From Xanthostigma xanthostigma (taxonomy: Eukaryota > Arthropoda > Insecta > Raphidioptera > Raphidiidae): 64,000 nucleotides of DNA. The notes beneath the pieces were generated by a model, which saw nothing but the letters and a program-made list of their open reading frames with translations, ran no database searches and was not told where the DNA came from. Shown one piece after another: positions 58,801 through 64,000 of this stretch (position 1 is the first letter of the stretch; each line of letters opens with the position of its first letter). The DNA lies in the NCBI GenBank assembly GCA_963575645.1, contig OY754465.1:60039901-60103900 (forward strand), read 5' to 3'. A program made the translations under genes and the position numbers.

Positions 58801-61511
58801 GTTTGTCCTATCTCTTCCTATGTATAAGCATTTAATTTTATGTCATGACATAAAAATAATGTATTTTTATTATGTCATGACATAATAATAGTGTATTTTT
58901 ATTATGTCACCACATAAAAAAATTCACTCATGATTTTTTTTTTCTGAAATTAAAATTGTTACATATTTTTATAATTTTTGGAAAAATATTTTACTATTAA
59001 ATAGTAAAACGGCGTGCCATATAAAACAATAATTTTCAAACTGTAGTAAGATTTCGATGTCTAATGAACTCATTATCTGTAAAATATTATTATACAACGA
59101 TCAATTATAAATTTTCTAAGCTATAAAAACTGTCGCGTAACAATTTTTCAGAGATTGCGCGTAGAAAAAGAAAATAAAAAGCACGAAAGTGCACCGTCAT
59201 TTTATCGTAGGACCATAGATCGATGTGACGTAGAACATACCGTTACATTAATGTTAGAATTCATTGATAAAAAAATTAATAATTACGACGTATTTGTGCA
59301 CTCATTCGTATAATGTACATTTTGTAAGTATTTTTTAAATTTGAAATAGTGATTATTTCATCTATATACTTAAATATAAGTAGTTCGCTTTGCATATTAT
59401 TTTTATGTAGCACCTTTTTTTGAATGAAATATTGAATATTATAAATTGCACTAAAAGTGACTTAATTAAAGGTGACCTTAAATAGCGACGTTCAGTTGTT
59501 TAAATTAACAATTGAACGTCACGAGTTTGACAGATCACATTCAGTTGTTTTAAGTTAACAATTGAACGTCACGAGTTTGACAGATCTCATTCAGTTGTTT
59601 TAAGTTAACAATTGAACGTTACGAGTTTGACAGATAACATTCAGTTGTTTTCACTCTTGTATCTGTGCAAAGTAATTGAGCACGTTGAGTACCAACTCGT
59701 TAAAGATGAAATAATTAGATAGCATTCTCTTGGCGGTAGAATTGATGTCGCTATAATACTATCGACTGGCATTAAACCTCTTCGCTGTACCATGCTTTGT
59801 GTTACGTTGTCAGTGTTAGTTCTGGTTGTATTCGGAATGGAATAATGCAGTTTTATCTCTCCAATGGATTATCGTATAGCACAGGCATGCTTAGACATCG
59901 ACGAGCCGCATGAAAAAACAATACGTTAACCAAAAGTCACTCGTGTGTTCAAAATATTGCACTTTATTACACACACTCCGTGTTCGGCGGGTTGTAGTAG
60001 GAGAGCTGTCAAACATTTTTGGGGAAGTATTTGATGCACGATGAAAATTTGTGTGTAACACTTCTTGTGTAGTGACCGAACACAAAATCGAAGACCTGAC
60101 TGAAAGGTAGTGGGGCGGAGCCAAGCCTTGAATTTTTAACTTTGCGAAACTTAAGAAGGTTGAGCCGTTTTACGAAGATAATGAAAAAATCTGAAATAAA
60201 GTTTTTTTAATAGATTTTTTTATGACAAAATTTTCTGTAAAAAATCCAAAATCATTAAGAGATTTATAAAGTCAAAATTTAAAAAAAACTTTACATGTAG
60301 TCTTATGGAAAATATGTCAACCTAGCATGCAAACGGTACATTTTATTTTTTTGCAAATAACCAAATAATGTCAGCAGTTCCGAAAACTAACTATGTAAAG
60401 CATCGATGTCTTACGCATATTTTAATATTTTTTCCAATTTAATTAGAAGACTTTTAATCAATAAAAAACAAATATTAAACCTTAGCACTTTTCGATTATG
60501 GACTTTTATTCTTGACAATTTTAACTGAATTTTCAACTTTTTTGCATATAAAATTTCACAAAGTTAAAAACTCAAGGGTTGGCTAGGGCCTAGGCCCCAC
60601 TACCCTTCAGTCAGGTTTGATTTTGTGCTTAGACATTACAAAAGAAGTGTTACACAAATTTTGAACGGTGCCTCAAGTACCTACCCAAAAATGTTTGATA
60701 GCTCATGGGCTATTAACAGTTATTATTAAAATAAAACTTAAATTTCTTACAATAATTGATAACGTAGAGTTTATTTTTGAAGGTTCATTGATAAAATAGG
60801 TGTTCTAAAAAACAGTCGATTAATTTAGGGGCTACCTATCTATAATCCGTGTAGTAAGATAAATTAGAAAAGGTTAGTGATAGGTTTGCAAACATTGTTA
60901 AATGTCGAGGAGATTTAGTAAATGGCTTTTTTGTCTGTTAATCGCGGTGTTAAAAATAGGTTTAAGCAATTTTGGGAACATCCGCTTAAATTAAACATTG
61001 TAAACAAAGCAGAAAGGTTTAATTATCAAAACAACTCCAAAGTATATAAATTATCGCGAAACACTTTTCTGATTTATTTTAGTGAATACACGCCCTAAAA
61101 TTTATAATTTTAATAATCCATGTTACGTACAAATGAATGAAACAAAGCACAAAATATTTTATTAAGAAAATAATGAGAAAAAGTAGATGTCATTTCGATC
61201 CAGCGATTTTTGTGACATTGGACTTCTAAGAAAAAAATTAATACCTATCGTTTCAACTGTTTTTTCAGGGTTCGGAGAGTGACAACGAGAGCGTCCGATC
61301 TGATCCGCATTCGTTTGTAAATCATTACGCGAATGTTAACGACTCGTTGAGGCAGTCGTGGAAACGGCAAAAGCCGGTTCGAAACTACTCCAGTTACACG
61401 GACTCGGAGCCAGAAGGCAGTGCGGTAGTGAGTTTAAATGGCGGACAGATCGTTATGAACAATATGGCGCGATCGCGTGCCCCTCTTCCAGGGTTTTCGT
61501 CTTTCGTTTAG
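28716..61511 (+). CDS. sdk: Sidekick, Ig/FNIII cell-adhesion receptor (22 coding exons, N-terminus missing)
   Basis: Homophilic adhesion molecule of the immunoglobulin superfamily; in flies it acts in photoreceptor and visual-circuit patterning and at tricellular adherens junctions. Twenty-two exons join with matching phases into 2,140 codons plus stop (residue 1 = Ser at 28718). Domains in order: Ig1 about 4-90, Ig2 91-187, Ig3 190-292, Ig4 293-384, Ig5 385-476, Ig6 477-565, thirteen FNIII domains about 566-1900, transmembrane helix about 1918-1940, cytoplasmic tail 1941-2140 ending GFSSFV. The order 6 Ig + 13 FNIII + TM + SFV end is diagnostic of Sidekick. Fly Sdk is about 2,200 residues (known from the family), so only the start codon, signal peptide and a short N-terminal piece are missing. 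All introns are GT-AG; most are inflated by transposons. Joined exons: 28716-28811, 29385-29561, 31060-31453, 34222-34709, 37491-37610, 39188-39343, 41582-41708, 42967-43268, 44881-45066, 45302-45931, 47824-48485, 49292-49823, 50276-50456, 50681-50896, 52087-52283, 52386-52582, 52813-53052, 53359-53704, 54590-54868, 55955-56275, 57612-57946, 61269-61511. Confidence 0.96.
28929..29072. repeat. Nested palindromes in sdk intron 1
   Basis: Outer arms TGTCACCGG..ATATTGTCAAA and its complement enclose a perfect palindrome GTGATATTGTAATTTCAC-TA-complement (28957-28994), and then a second near-copy (about 29006-29046). Confidence 0.9.
29385..29561 (+). CDS. sdk: sdk exon 2: Ig1, second half
   Basis: Residues 32-90 complete Ig1: core Trp W40 (YRWLRNGEP), then the DAGKYQC signature with second cysteine C71. 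The cysteines are only 43 residues apart, a compact Ig domain. Acceptor TTTCACAG, donor GTAAGT, phase 1 at both ends. Confidence 0.93.
29825..30775. repeat. Fold-back element in sdk intron 2
   Basis: Arms about 29825-30110 and 30467-30775; for example GGTCCCGAGACCAAAATAGC on the left and its complement on the right. The AT-rich spacer is about 350 bp. Confidence 0.9.
31060..31453 (+). CDS. sdk: sdk exon 3: Ig2 and start of Ig3
   Basis: Residues 91-222. Ig2 begins YMGTFED and keeps the core Trp (SVNWQADDG), but neither canonical cysteine position holds Cys: the B-strand reads AAIIDLP and the F-strand AYRARAIN. Ig3 starts near residue 190 with its first cysteine at 217 (ELECIANA). The acceptor is a weak TTTAAG and the donor GTAAGT, phase 2. 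Confidence 0.93.
31640..33410. repeat. Degenerate ~150-bp tandem repeats in sdk intron 3
   Basis: Units with ATCTCGTGAACAAATGA and GGTTTGCGG..TCGACGCAG occur near 31760, 31915, 32070 and 32910. The series is broken by a MITE (32199-32885). The segment closes with CA/TACA-rich sequence (33208-33250) and GCGGGAAGTT. Confidence 0.75.
32199..32885. mobile_element. TTAA-flanked MITE in sdk intron 3
   Basis: Perfect 13-bp ends GGAAGTACCCTCG/CGAGGGTACTTCC, flanked by TTAA at 32195-32198 and 32886-32889. Confidence 0.88.
34222..34709 (+). CDS. sdk: sdk exon 4: rest of Ig3 and all of Ig4
   Basis: Residues 222-385. Ig3 continues with LWLKDG and the THTGTYMC signature (C270). Ig4 (293-384) has C316, W328 and the EDSGMFQC motif (C366). 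Several N-x-S/T sites are present (for example NCT, NLT, NVT). Acceptor GGTTGCAG, donor GTAAGT, phase 1. Confidence 0.95.
35325..35828 (+). repeat. Dispersed repeat, TTGGTTGTCTGTAAAGTCGG family (longer copy)
   Basis: In sdk intron 4. Both ends match the 26.6-kb copy, with a longer AT-rich middle. Confidence 0.75.
36831..37332. mobile_element. hAT-like element with a nested repeat
   Basis: Ends TAGTGATGGG and CCCATCACTA. No clear target duplication is seen. A copy of the TTGGTTGTCTG repeat sits inside (36875-37097). Confidence 0.65.
36875..37097 (+). repeat. Dispersed repeat, TTGGTTGTCTGTAAAGTCGG family (nested)
   Basis: About 220 bp, nested in the hAT-like element in sdk intron 4. Confidence 0.8.
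37491..37610 (+). CDS. sdk: sdk exon 5: Ig5, first half
   Basis: Residues 385-424 with first Ig5 cysteine C409 (DATITCRAAG) and the core Trp (NITWIYN). Acceptor TTTTGTAG, donor GTAAGT, phase 1. A 2.8-kb intron containing a hAT-like MITE and two copies of another repeat precedes it. Confidence 0.93.
37820..38499. mobile_element. TTAA-flanked MITE, family GGAGGTTGA, in sdk intron 5
   Basis: TTAA at 37816-37819 and 38500-38503; same orientation as 27922-28620. Confidence 0.87.
39188..39343 (+). CDS. sdk: sdk exon 6: Ig5, second half
   Basis: Residues 425-476, including TDAGKYSC (C458) and the closing G-strand AEAYLAVL. Acceptor AACTATAG, donor GTGCGT (less usual but GT), phase 1 on both sides. 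Confidence 0.92.
40627..41132. mobile_element. hAT-type MITE in sdk intron 6
   Basis: Ends TAGTGATGTGCCGGATC and GGATATCCGGCACATCACTA. Exact 8-bp flanks GTCTTAAC (40619-40626, 41133-41140). Same family as 595-1130. Confidence 0.94.
41582..41708 (+). CDS. sdk: sdk exon 7: Ig6, first half
   Basis: Residues 477-518, with C500 (ATLQCKV) and the core Trp in TIEWSHN. Acceptor TGCAACAG, donor GTAAGT, phase 2. The exon is short and lacks its own start-stop pattern; it is supported by phase continuity with both neighbours. Confidence 0.9.
41787..42217. mobile_element. hAT-like MITE in sdk intron 7
   Basis: Ends TAGTGTTCGACCGAAAC and CGTCAGACACTA with 7 matching flanking bases (ATATTAT) on each side. 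Confidence 0.75.
42245..42835. mobile_element. Dispersed repeat containing a tRNA-derived SINE
   Basis: Starts TAGCGGTCCCGTCCGG; ends TTCAGCTTTATATATTAGTATAGAT. Minus-strand tRNA-like B box near 42540-42560. Homologous to 10861-11240 and 19530-19865. Confidence 0.75.
42967..43268 (+). CDS. sdk: sdk exon 8: Ig6 end and FNIII-1 start
   Basis: Residues 519-619. Ig6 closes with AADVGEYSC (C552). FNIII-1 starts at about 566 (FAPTNVKAYR) with the B-strand VNVTWTPGFDG. Acceptor TTTTTGCAG, donor GTAAGT, phase 1. Confidence 0.94.
43317..44746. mobile_element. 1.4-kb fold-back element filling sdk intron 8
   Basis: Left end ACTAGCGTGACCTGTGCG and right end CGCACAGGTCACTCTAGT. Arms about 43317-43830 and 44146-44746 run in opposite directions. 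The spacer (43831-44145) is a different sequence. A single arm recurs at 11700-12260. Confidence 0.9.
44881..45066 (+). CDS. sdk: sdk exon 9: FNIII-1 end
   Basis: Residues 620-681, with the FNIII tyrosine-corner strand AAYQFRVSAVNSVGEGSPS. Acceptor TTTTCTAG, donor GTTAGT, phase 1. Confidence 0.93.
45302..45931 (+). CDS. sdk: sdk exon 10: FNIII-2 and FNIII-3
   Basis: Residues 682-891, a two-domain exon. FNIII-2 runs from APSGPP through IIIQWQPP to DYVVQVAAYNNKG. FNIII-3 runs from VPEAPP through IFVSWKPPD to EYNITVVCFTDPG. Acceptor TTTTTAG, donor GTAAGT, phase 1. Confidence 0.95.
46117..46337 (+). repeat. Dispersed repeat, TTGGTTGTCTGTAAAGTCGG family
   Basis: About 220 bp in sdk intron 10, directly next to the palindrome that follows. 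Confidence 0.82.
46340..46865. repeat. Long palindrome in sdk intron 10
   Basis: Left arm begins AATTAAGGTAGTACGAGC, right arm ends GCTCGTACTACCTTAATT; centre near 46655. The left arm has about 110 bp (about 46500-46610) with no counterpart on the right. Confidence 0.92.
47168..47694. mobile_element. hAT-type MITE in sdk intron 10
   Basis: Ends CAGTGATTCCCAAAGTGG and AAAGTTTGGGAACCTCTG, exact 8-bp flanks ATTTAAAT (47160-47167, 47695-47702). The ends follow the well-known hAT CAG-GTTCCCAAA form. Confidence 0.93.
47824..48485 (+). CDS. sdk: sdk exon 11: FNIII-4, FNIII-5, start of FNIII-6
   Basis: Residues 892-1112. FNIII-4 has VKVTWAPPKQVNG and HYRFEVTAWTAKG. FNIII-5 has FTPGFDGNSSITKW and MYKLRLIANNVVG. 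FNIII-6 begins at about 1088 and ends here at LRVRWI. Acceptor GATTTTCAG, donor GTAAGT, phase 0. A MITE begins 42 bases past the exon end. Confidence 0.95.
48527..49097. mobile_element. TA-flanked MITE in sdk intron 11
   Basis: Ends CAGTATGTAAACACGTAAGG and GCGTTTACATACTG, TA on both sides. It begins 42 bases after exon 11. Mariner-type by target only. Confidence 0.85.
49292..49823 (+). CDS. sdk: sdk exon 12: rest of FNIII-6, FNIII-7
   Basis: Residues 1113-1289. FNIII-6 continues PLQQMEWFGNPRGYNITY and ends with YEITMQAYNDVG. FNIII-7 has IVVKWGDVPKEHQNGQIEG and VYHIQVLAYTRLGDG. Acceptor TTTTTCTAG in phase 0, donor GTGAGT in phase 1. Confidence 0.95.
50276..50456 (+). CDS. sdk: sdk exon 13: FNIII-8, first part
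   Basis: Residues 1290-1350: APGPPSNVSF, then ARIIWDVPEEPNGNILAYRV. Acceptor TTGTTTCAG; donor AG|GTATAA is a non-consensus GT site but gives the right phase (2) to the next exon. Confidence 0.9.
50681..50896 (+). CDS. sdk: sdk exon 14: FNIII-8 end, FNIII-9 start
   Basis: Residues 1350-1422. FNIII-8 ends with YYLFSVTAQTKLGWG; FNIII-9 begins PQPPSSPQIS with B-strand ITFSWTPGRDG. Acceptor TTTTACAG, donor GTTAGC, phase 2. Confidence 0.92.
51170..51758. repeat. Long palindrome in sdk intron 14
   Basis: Arms of about 280 bp around a centre near 51465. Shared words include GTACGTGGAAAACGCCG and CACAGTAAACAGTGATA with their complements. Ends are ATAGATATATATATTAATAGAT-like. Confidence 0.92.
52087..52283 (+). 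CDS. sdk: sdk exon 15: FNIII-9 end
   Basis: Residues 1422-1487: YYTVQQSENQGSWQSIPE, then LYRFRIQATNDMGPS. Acceptor CTGTTTTAG, donor GTAAGA, ending phase 1. The following intron is only 102 bases and is free of transposons. Confidence 0.92.
52386..52582 (+). CDS. sdk: sdk exon 16: FNIII-10, first part
   Basis: Residues 1488-1553: APSKAVLGLKVVPITT with SVQVHWDPIEEHYWSGDI. Acceptor CAATTTAG, donor GTAAGT, phase 0. Confidence 0.92.
52813..53052 (+). CDS. sdk: sdk exon 17: FNIII-10 end, FNIII-11 start
   Basis: Residues 1554-1633: NYEIIVVPFNSQGDGPPSPP closes FNIII-10; FNIII-11 begins VPTGEPRSF with VRLRWKPPQQHMQNGDLLGY. The acceptor follows a long T tract (TTTTTTTAACAG). Donor GTACGC, phase 0. 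Confidence 0.92.
53359..53704 (+). CDS. sdk: sdk exon 18: FNIII-11 end, FNIII-12 start
   Basis: Residues 1634-1748: EYRIQILAFNPAGDGPRSEP closes FNIII-11. FNIII-12 begins LPSAPVNLKF with LRVLWDPPKKRNGDIIGY. The acceptor TGTTATAG has a poor pyrimidine tract; donor GTAAGT, phase 1. Confidence 0.91.
53981..54550. mobile_element. TA-flanked MITE in sdk intron 18
   Basis: Same family and same orientation as 48527-49097, about 95% alike by eye. Ends 39 bases upstream of exon 19. Confidence 0.87.
54590..54868 (+). CDS. sdk: sdk exon 19: FNIII-12 end, FNIII-13 start
   Basis: Residues 1749-1841: TYTFTVRAQTIDYGPAV closes FNIII-12; FNIII-13 begins SPATPKELIL with IEVHWLNGPSGKGPIQGYY. Acceptor GTTTTTAG, donor GTACAT, phase 1. 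A MITE ends 39 bases upstream of the exon. Confidence 0.92.
55135..55620. mobile_element. Fold-back element in sdk intron 19
   Basis: Outer parts match 21003-21560 (AAAATATTTTTAACAAAAA, AAGTCGGTT). The inner arm sequence (GCGTATTGAAATGTTTTGG) differs from that copy but is complementary within this one. Confidence 0.88.
55955..56275 (+). CDS. sdk: sdk exon 20: FNIII-13 end, juxtamembrane stalk, transmembrane helix
   Basis: Residues 1842-1948: YYLFRVIAYNHFGISYP closes FNIII-13, followed by a short stalk. A single hydrophobic helix spans about 1918-1940 (WFMVALAAASIIII onward), then the basic stop-transfer KSKSYKYK. Acceptor GTATTTTCAG, donor GTAAGT, phase 1. Confidence 0.95.
56326..57588. mobile_element. 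piggyBac-like element in sdk intron 20
   Basis: Ends CACGTTGGCTGCCA and TGGCAGTCAACGTG-type (13 of 14 alike), flanked by TTAA (56322-56325, 57589-57592). 1,263 bp without transposase. Contains three GTATC..GATACACC hairpin motifs and a longer inverted repeat (57117-57245). Confidence 0.87.
57612..57946 (+). CDS. sdk: sdk exon 21: cytoplasmic tail, first part
   Basis: Residues 1949-2060. The tail opens QEAQKTLEESMAMDIDDRQE, followed by a Ser/Pro-rich stretch and the acidic YHSDEESIKGYDENPDDSSV. Acceptor TTTGCAG is preceded by only 19 bases of non-transposon intron. Donor GTAAGC, phase 0. Confidence 0.93.
58255..59030. repeat. Complex palindromic block in sdk intron 21
   Basis: Eight copies of the 14-bp palindrome TATGTCATGACATA between about 58405 and 58885. 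The flanking segment (CACGCCGTTTTACTA onward) is present twice directly (about 58283, 58614) and once inverted (about 59015). Confidence 0.88.
59490..59651. repeat. 50-bp tandem repeat, about 3.2 units
   Basis: Units start TTCAGTTGTTT at 59491, 59540, 59590 and 59640, with ACGAGTTTGACAGAT in each full unit. Units 2 and 3 are nearly identical. Confidence 0.93.
60001..60704. repeat. Inverted repeat with a TTAA-family MITE fragment in its centre
   Basis: Arms about 60001-60150 and 60550-60704 share GAGCTGTCAAACATTTTT and AACTTTGCGAAA-type words with complements. The centre (60151-60545) is a truncated GGAGGTTGA-family element. Confidence 0.85.
61269..61511 (+). CDS. sdk: sdk exon 22: C-terminal exon with PDZ-binding motif
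   Basis: Residues 2061-2140 and the TAG stop. Contains SWKRQKPVRNYSSYTDSEPE and ends RAPLPGFSSFV. The last three residues (SFV) match the PDZ-binding end of Sidekick proteins, which in vertebrates bind MAGI scaffolds. Acceptor TTTTTTCAG, phase 0; the length is exactly 81 codons. Confidence 0.96.
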   Translation, partial: GSESDNESVRSDPHSFVNHYANVNDSLRQSWKRQKPVRNYSSYTDSEPEGSAVVSLNGGQIVMNNMARSRAPLPGFSSFV

Positions 61512-63400
61512 TTATCAGTCATTTTATTTTAGTGAGATTAAAAGACTTATTAATTTTAATTCCTCGATTGTACATACGTATATATTATAATTGTCTCCTA
61601 AAGTGTTATGAACTTTTATTTAACTAACTTTTCTAGGAAATTTTCAATTAGGGCTTATCATTGCATCAAATAATGTATTCATCAATATTGATATTTGGTA
61701 GGTTCAACAAAATATAACGCTAATGTAAAATGGCTACCTGACAGCTGATTAAAAAAAAACTCTCAAATTAATTTGAGGTTATAAAATTTAACCGATCATG
61801 ATGCCAATAAATCAAAGAGTTGGAACAGTTGAATCTACTCACAACTAATATGTTAATAGTGCAATATTGATAAATGTCATATTTTCGCATAGCCCTATTT
61901 TCCAGTGTGGTATTATTTTAAATACCGTTTATACATATAGGTGATTTTATTTTTGTATATTATTGTGAACTGTGTTATTTGTAGAGAATGTAATTATTTT
62001 TTTAAAACTGATGACAATTGCCACGCTCATAGGATATCGCTCAAGGACAGCCAGTGGTAAAATATGTTCCTTTTGTTCGAGGTAGTGGTTTCGTTTGCCA
62101 TATGGATAATCTCAATCAAATACGGTTGCTGTTTATTACGGTTTAAAACTTTTAAAAATGTATTTTTACCAAATACTTTTTGTTGTTGTATTCAATGCGC
62201 TGAAACACTTACCGAGGGCTGTGTAAATAGATATCTTGTAGTAAGTTGACCCCTGGAACATTTCCAAAACATTCTCCGCACTGTACACTTTGCAATTTTC
62301 CTTCATACAATCACAAAACGTGAGAGTATGTCCACTTTGATTTTTTGCTGCATAAGTGCTTTCATTAAAATAAAATACAGGTGTCTCAGATCAATCACAA
62401 ATGGACTAGAGAGAAAAAACTGAACAGAAAAATCTTAGACATTTTTTTATCCGATGTGTACCGTTGATGAGGTAATTAACTATAACCTAAAAGTTAGCGC
62501 AACAGAAAAAAATTAAAAAATCACATCTACTTCTCCTCCAGCGACGGCTCAATAAAAGAACGCGACGGAAAATATTAAATATAAAATGATGTTTTTTGTT
62601 TATTTCTTTCTGGTACATCGGACAGAAAAATGTCTAGGAACTTTTATGCTCAGAATATTTTCCTGTTTCACTGTAACCTGTAGGTGATCGGTTCAAGACA
62701 CCCTGTATATAAGCTTTTCCTTTACAAGAAACAAATGAAATAAACTAAAAGGCATCGTTCATTTTTTTTCCATAAAGTTGAATGGACCAAGCCTTATTTT
62801 ACTTATTTTAACAAACGAATGATGCAAAACCGCCTCCTGTCTGTTCTTTTAACAGATATAAAACGTTCTTCGTCTGTAACAGATGAAAAATGCAAAATTT
62901 CACAGGCAAGTATGAAAAACCTTCTTCATGTGTTTTCTTAAACAGATGAATGATGTTATCCTCTTTTGTCTGTTTAACAAATGAACGATGAGCCAAAAGT
63001 GTATTTAAAACTTGTACAGTGCGGATAAGTTTTTGAAAATTAATTCGCTATTTTTTATTGCCATAAAGAATTAACATTTTGTTTGTCAACGGGATCATTT
63101 GATGACATCACTTAAATAGTTTTTTTTTTATTTTTATATTTTCATTTAAGATAGTTGTACATAAAAATAGACAATTCTAATTTTAACGAGCATGTTATAT
63201 TTATTATAGAGTAATAAAATTGATATATGTGTGATCTGACCAAGATGTCAAGATTTTGATCGATAAATTCAAAAGTTGATATGTGATAAACGGAATTGAA
63301 AATTGACCGAAATTTAGCTATCGAAATTCATATTTTGTAAAGATGTACTAAAATTGAAAAAGACATGGATTTGCCTACACAATATAGCAGCAACTTATTA
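61512..63400. other. sdk 3' flank; no further gene seen
   Basis: Probably includes the sdk 3' UTR. 62810-63000 has several AACAGATGAATGATG-like words. 62695-62715 has a lone ACACCCTGTATA motif resembling a transposon end. Confidence 0.4.
61806..61811 (+). terminator. Possible sdk polyadenylation signal
   Basis: First AATAAA hexamer after the sdk stop, about 295 bases downstream. A second AATAAA lies at 62551. Nothing else in the sequence decides which, if either, is used. Confidence 0.25.
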
Positions 63401-63411
63401 TTCAACATATA

Positions 63412-63653
63412 CAGTAGAACTCATGTATTTTCAACCTGCTAGGAGTAATCGCCTCCTGTATTTTCGACTTCTTCATCCTCACTTTGTGGCAGTGATAGAA
63501 CAATCAGAAAAAACCTTTATTAATTTGAGGTTAAACGCTATCAAACGTATTTTTTCATTGGTTGAGCGGCGTGAGAGGAGACTGCGTGAGAAGTGGGGAC
63601 TAAAAACTTGAAAATACATGTGAAAATCAGTTGAAAATACATTAGACCGACTG
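63412..63653. mobile_element. Small pogo-like MITE with TA flanks
   Basis: Ends CAGTAGAACTCATGTATTTTC and GAAAATACATTAGACCGACTG, flanked by TA. Half-matches occur near 42853 and 37156. Confidence 0.7.
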
Positions 63654-64000
63654 TATGTTAAAATCAACTTTGACCAGAATGGATACCTGCGATAGATTTA
63701 TAAATTTGAGGGAAATTTCTCGCCGCACTCAGCCCATTGTTTTTCCCCAACAAGTACCAGATCCCAAACAATCTTGGGTCATCGTAAGAAGACACTCAGC
63801 CCATTCGGCGTTAACTGTAAACCCGCGATATTCATCTTTATATTTCCCAGTTTCCAAAAAAAATCACTTGCTGCTTGCAATTTCTTTGACGTTTTTTTAT
63901 CACATAAAATTAGATTTTTTGTAGACAAAGCCATGTCCTGATTTCTTCTAGTGATGTAACGAATATTCACATATTTTTTAACATTTGCATTTGCAAATTT

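Noticed and set aside
58405..58885. CRISPR-like array (regular repeats and spacers)
   Set aside because: Repeats are 14-bp palindromes with near-identical AT spacers in an insect intron; no Cas genes, no unique spacers.

Overview
The window looks like nuclear DNA of an arthropod, most likely an insect. It is AT-rich, has spliced genes with GT-AG introns, and is crowded with insect-style transposon debris: hAT, pogo/Tigger-like and TTAA-target MITEs, solo LTRs of an insect gypsy type, tRNA-derived SINEs and LINE ends. I cannot name the species. No bacterial, viral or CRISPR-like locus is visible.

Layout: 1-7060 is an essentially perfect direct repeat with period 3908. It carries a hAT MITE, a TTAA MITE and a solo LTR. 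7061-24175 has no gene I can support and is a mosaic of fold-back elements, MITEs, SINEs, a solo LTR and a LINE tail. 24176-25999 (minus strand) holds the last two coding exons of a protein I do not recognise, joined by a phase-matched intron. 26000-28715 is repeats. 28716-61511 (plus strand) holds 22 consecutive coding exons of sidekick (sdk), an immunoglobulin-superfamily cell-adhesion receptor. 61512-64000 is 3' flank with possible UTR and a small pogo-like MITE.

The sidekick reading is strong. All 21 introns have GT-AG ends and matching phases, and together the exons encode 2,140 residues: six Ig domains, thirteen fibronectin type III domains, one transmembrane helix and a cytoplasmic tail of about 200 residues. 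The tail ends GFSSFV, the PDZ-binding terminus typical of Sidekick proteins. Only the N-terminus (start codon, signal peptide) is missing. Its exon was not found, so the minus-strand gene may lie inside a long first intron of sdk.

No convincing new biological system was found. The most unusual signal is the number of long, nearly perfect inverted repeats, many inside sdk introns, so the sdk pre-mRNA should carry several hairpins with arms of about 100-300 bp. Other points worth a second look are an intron that is almost entirely a TTAA element ending 23 bases before exon 21, two copies of one MITE placed within about 40 bases of sdk splice sites, a hairpin duplicated in inverted orientation, and the perfect 3.9-kb tandem duplication.
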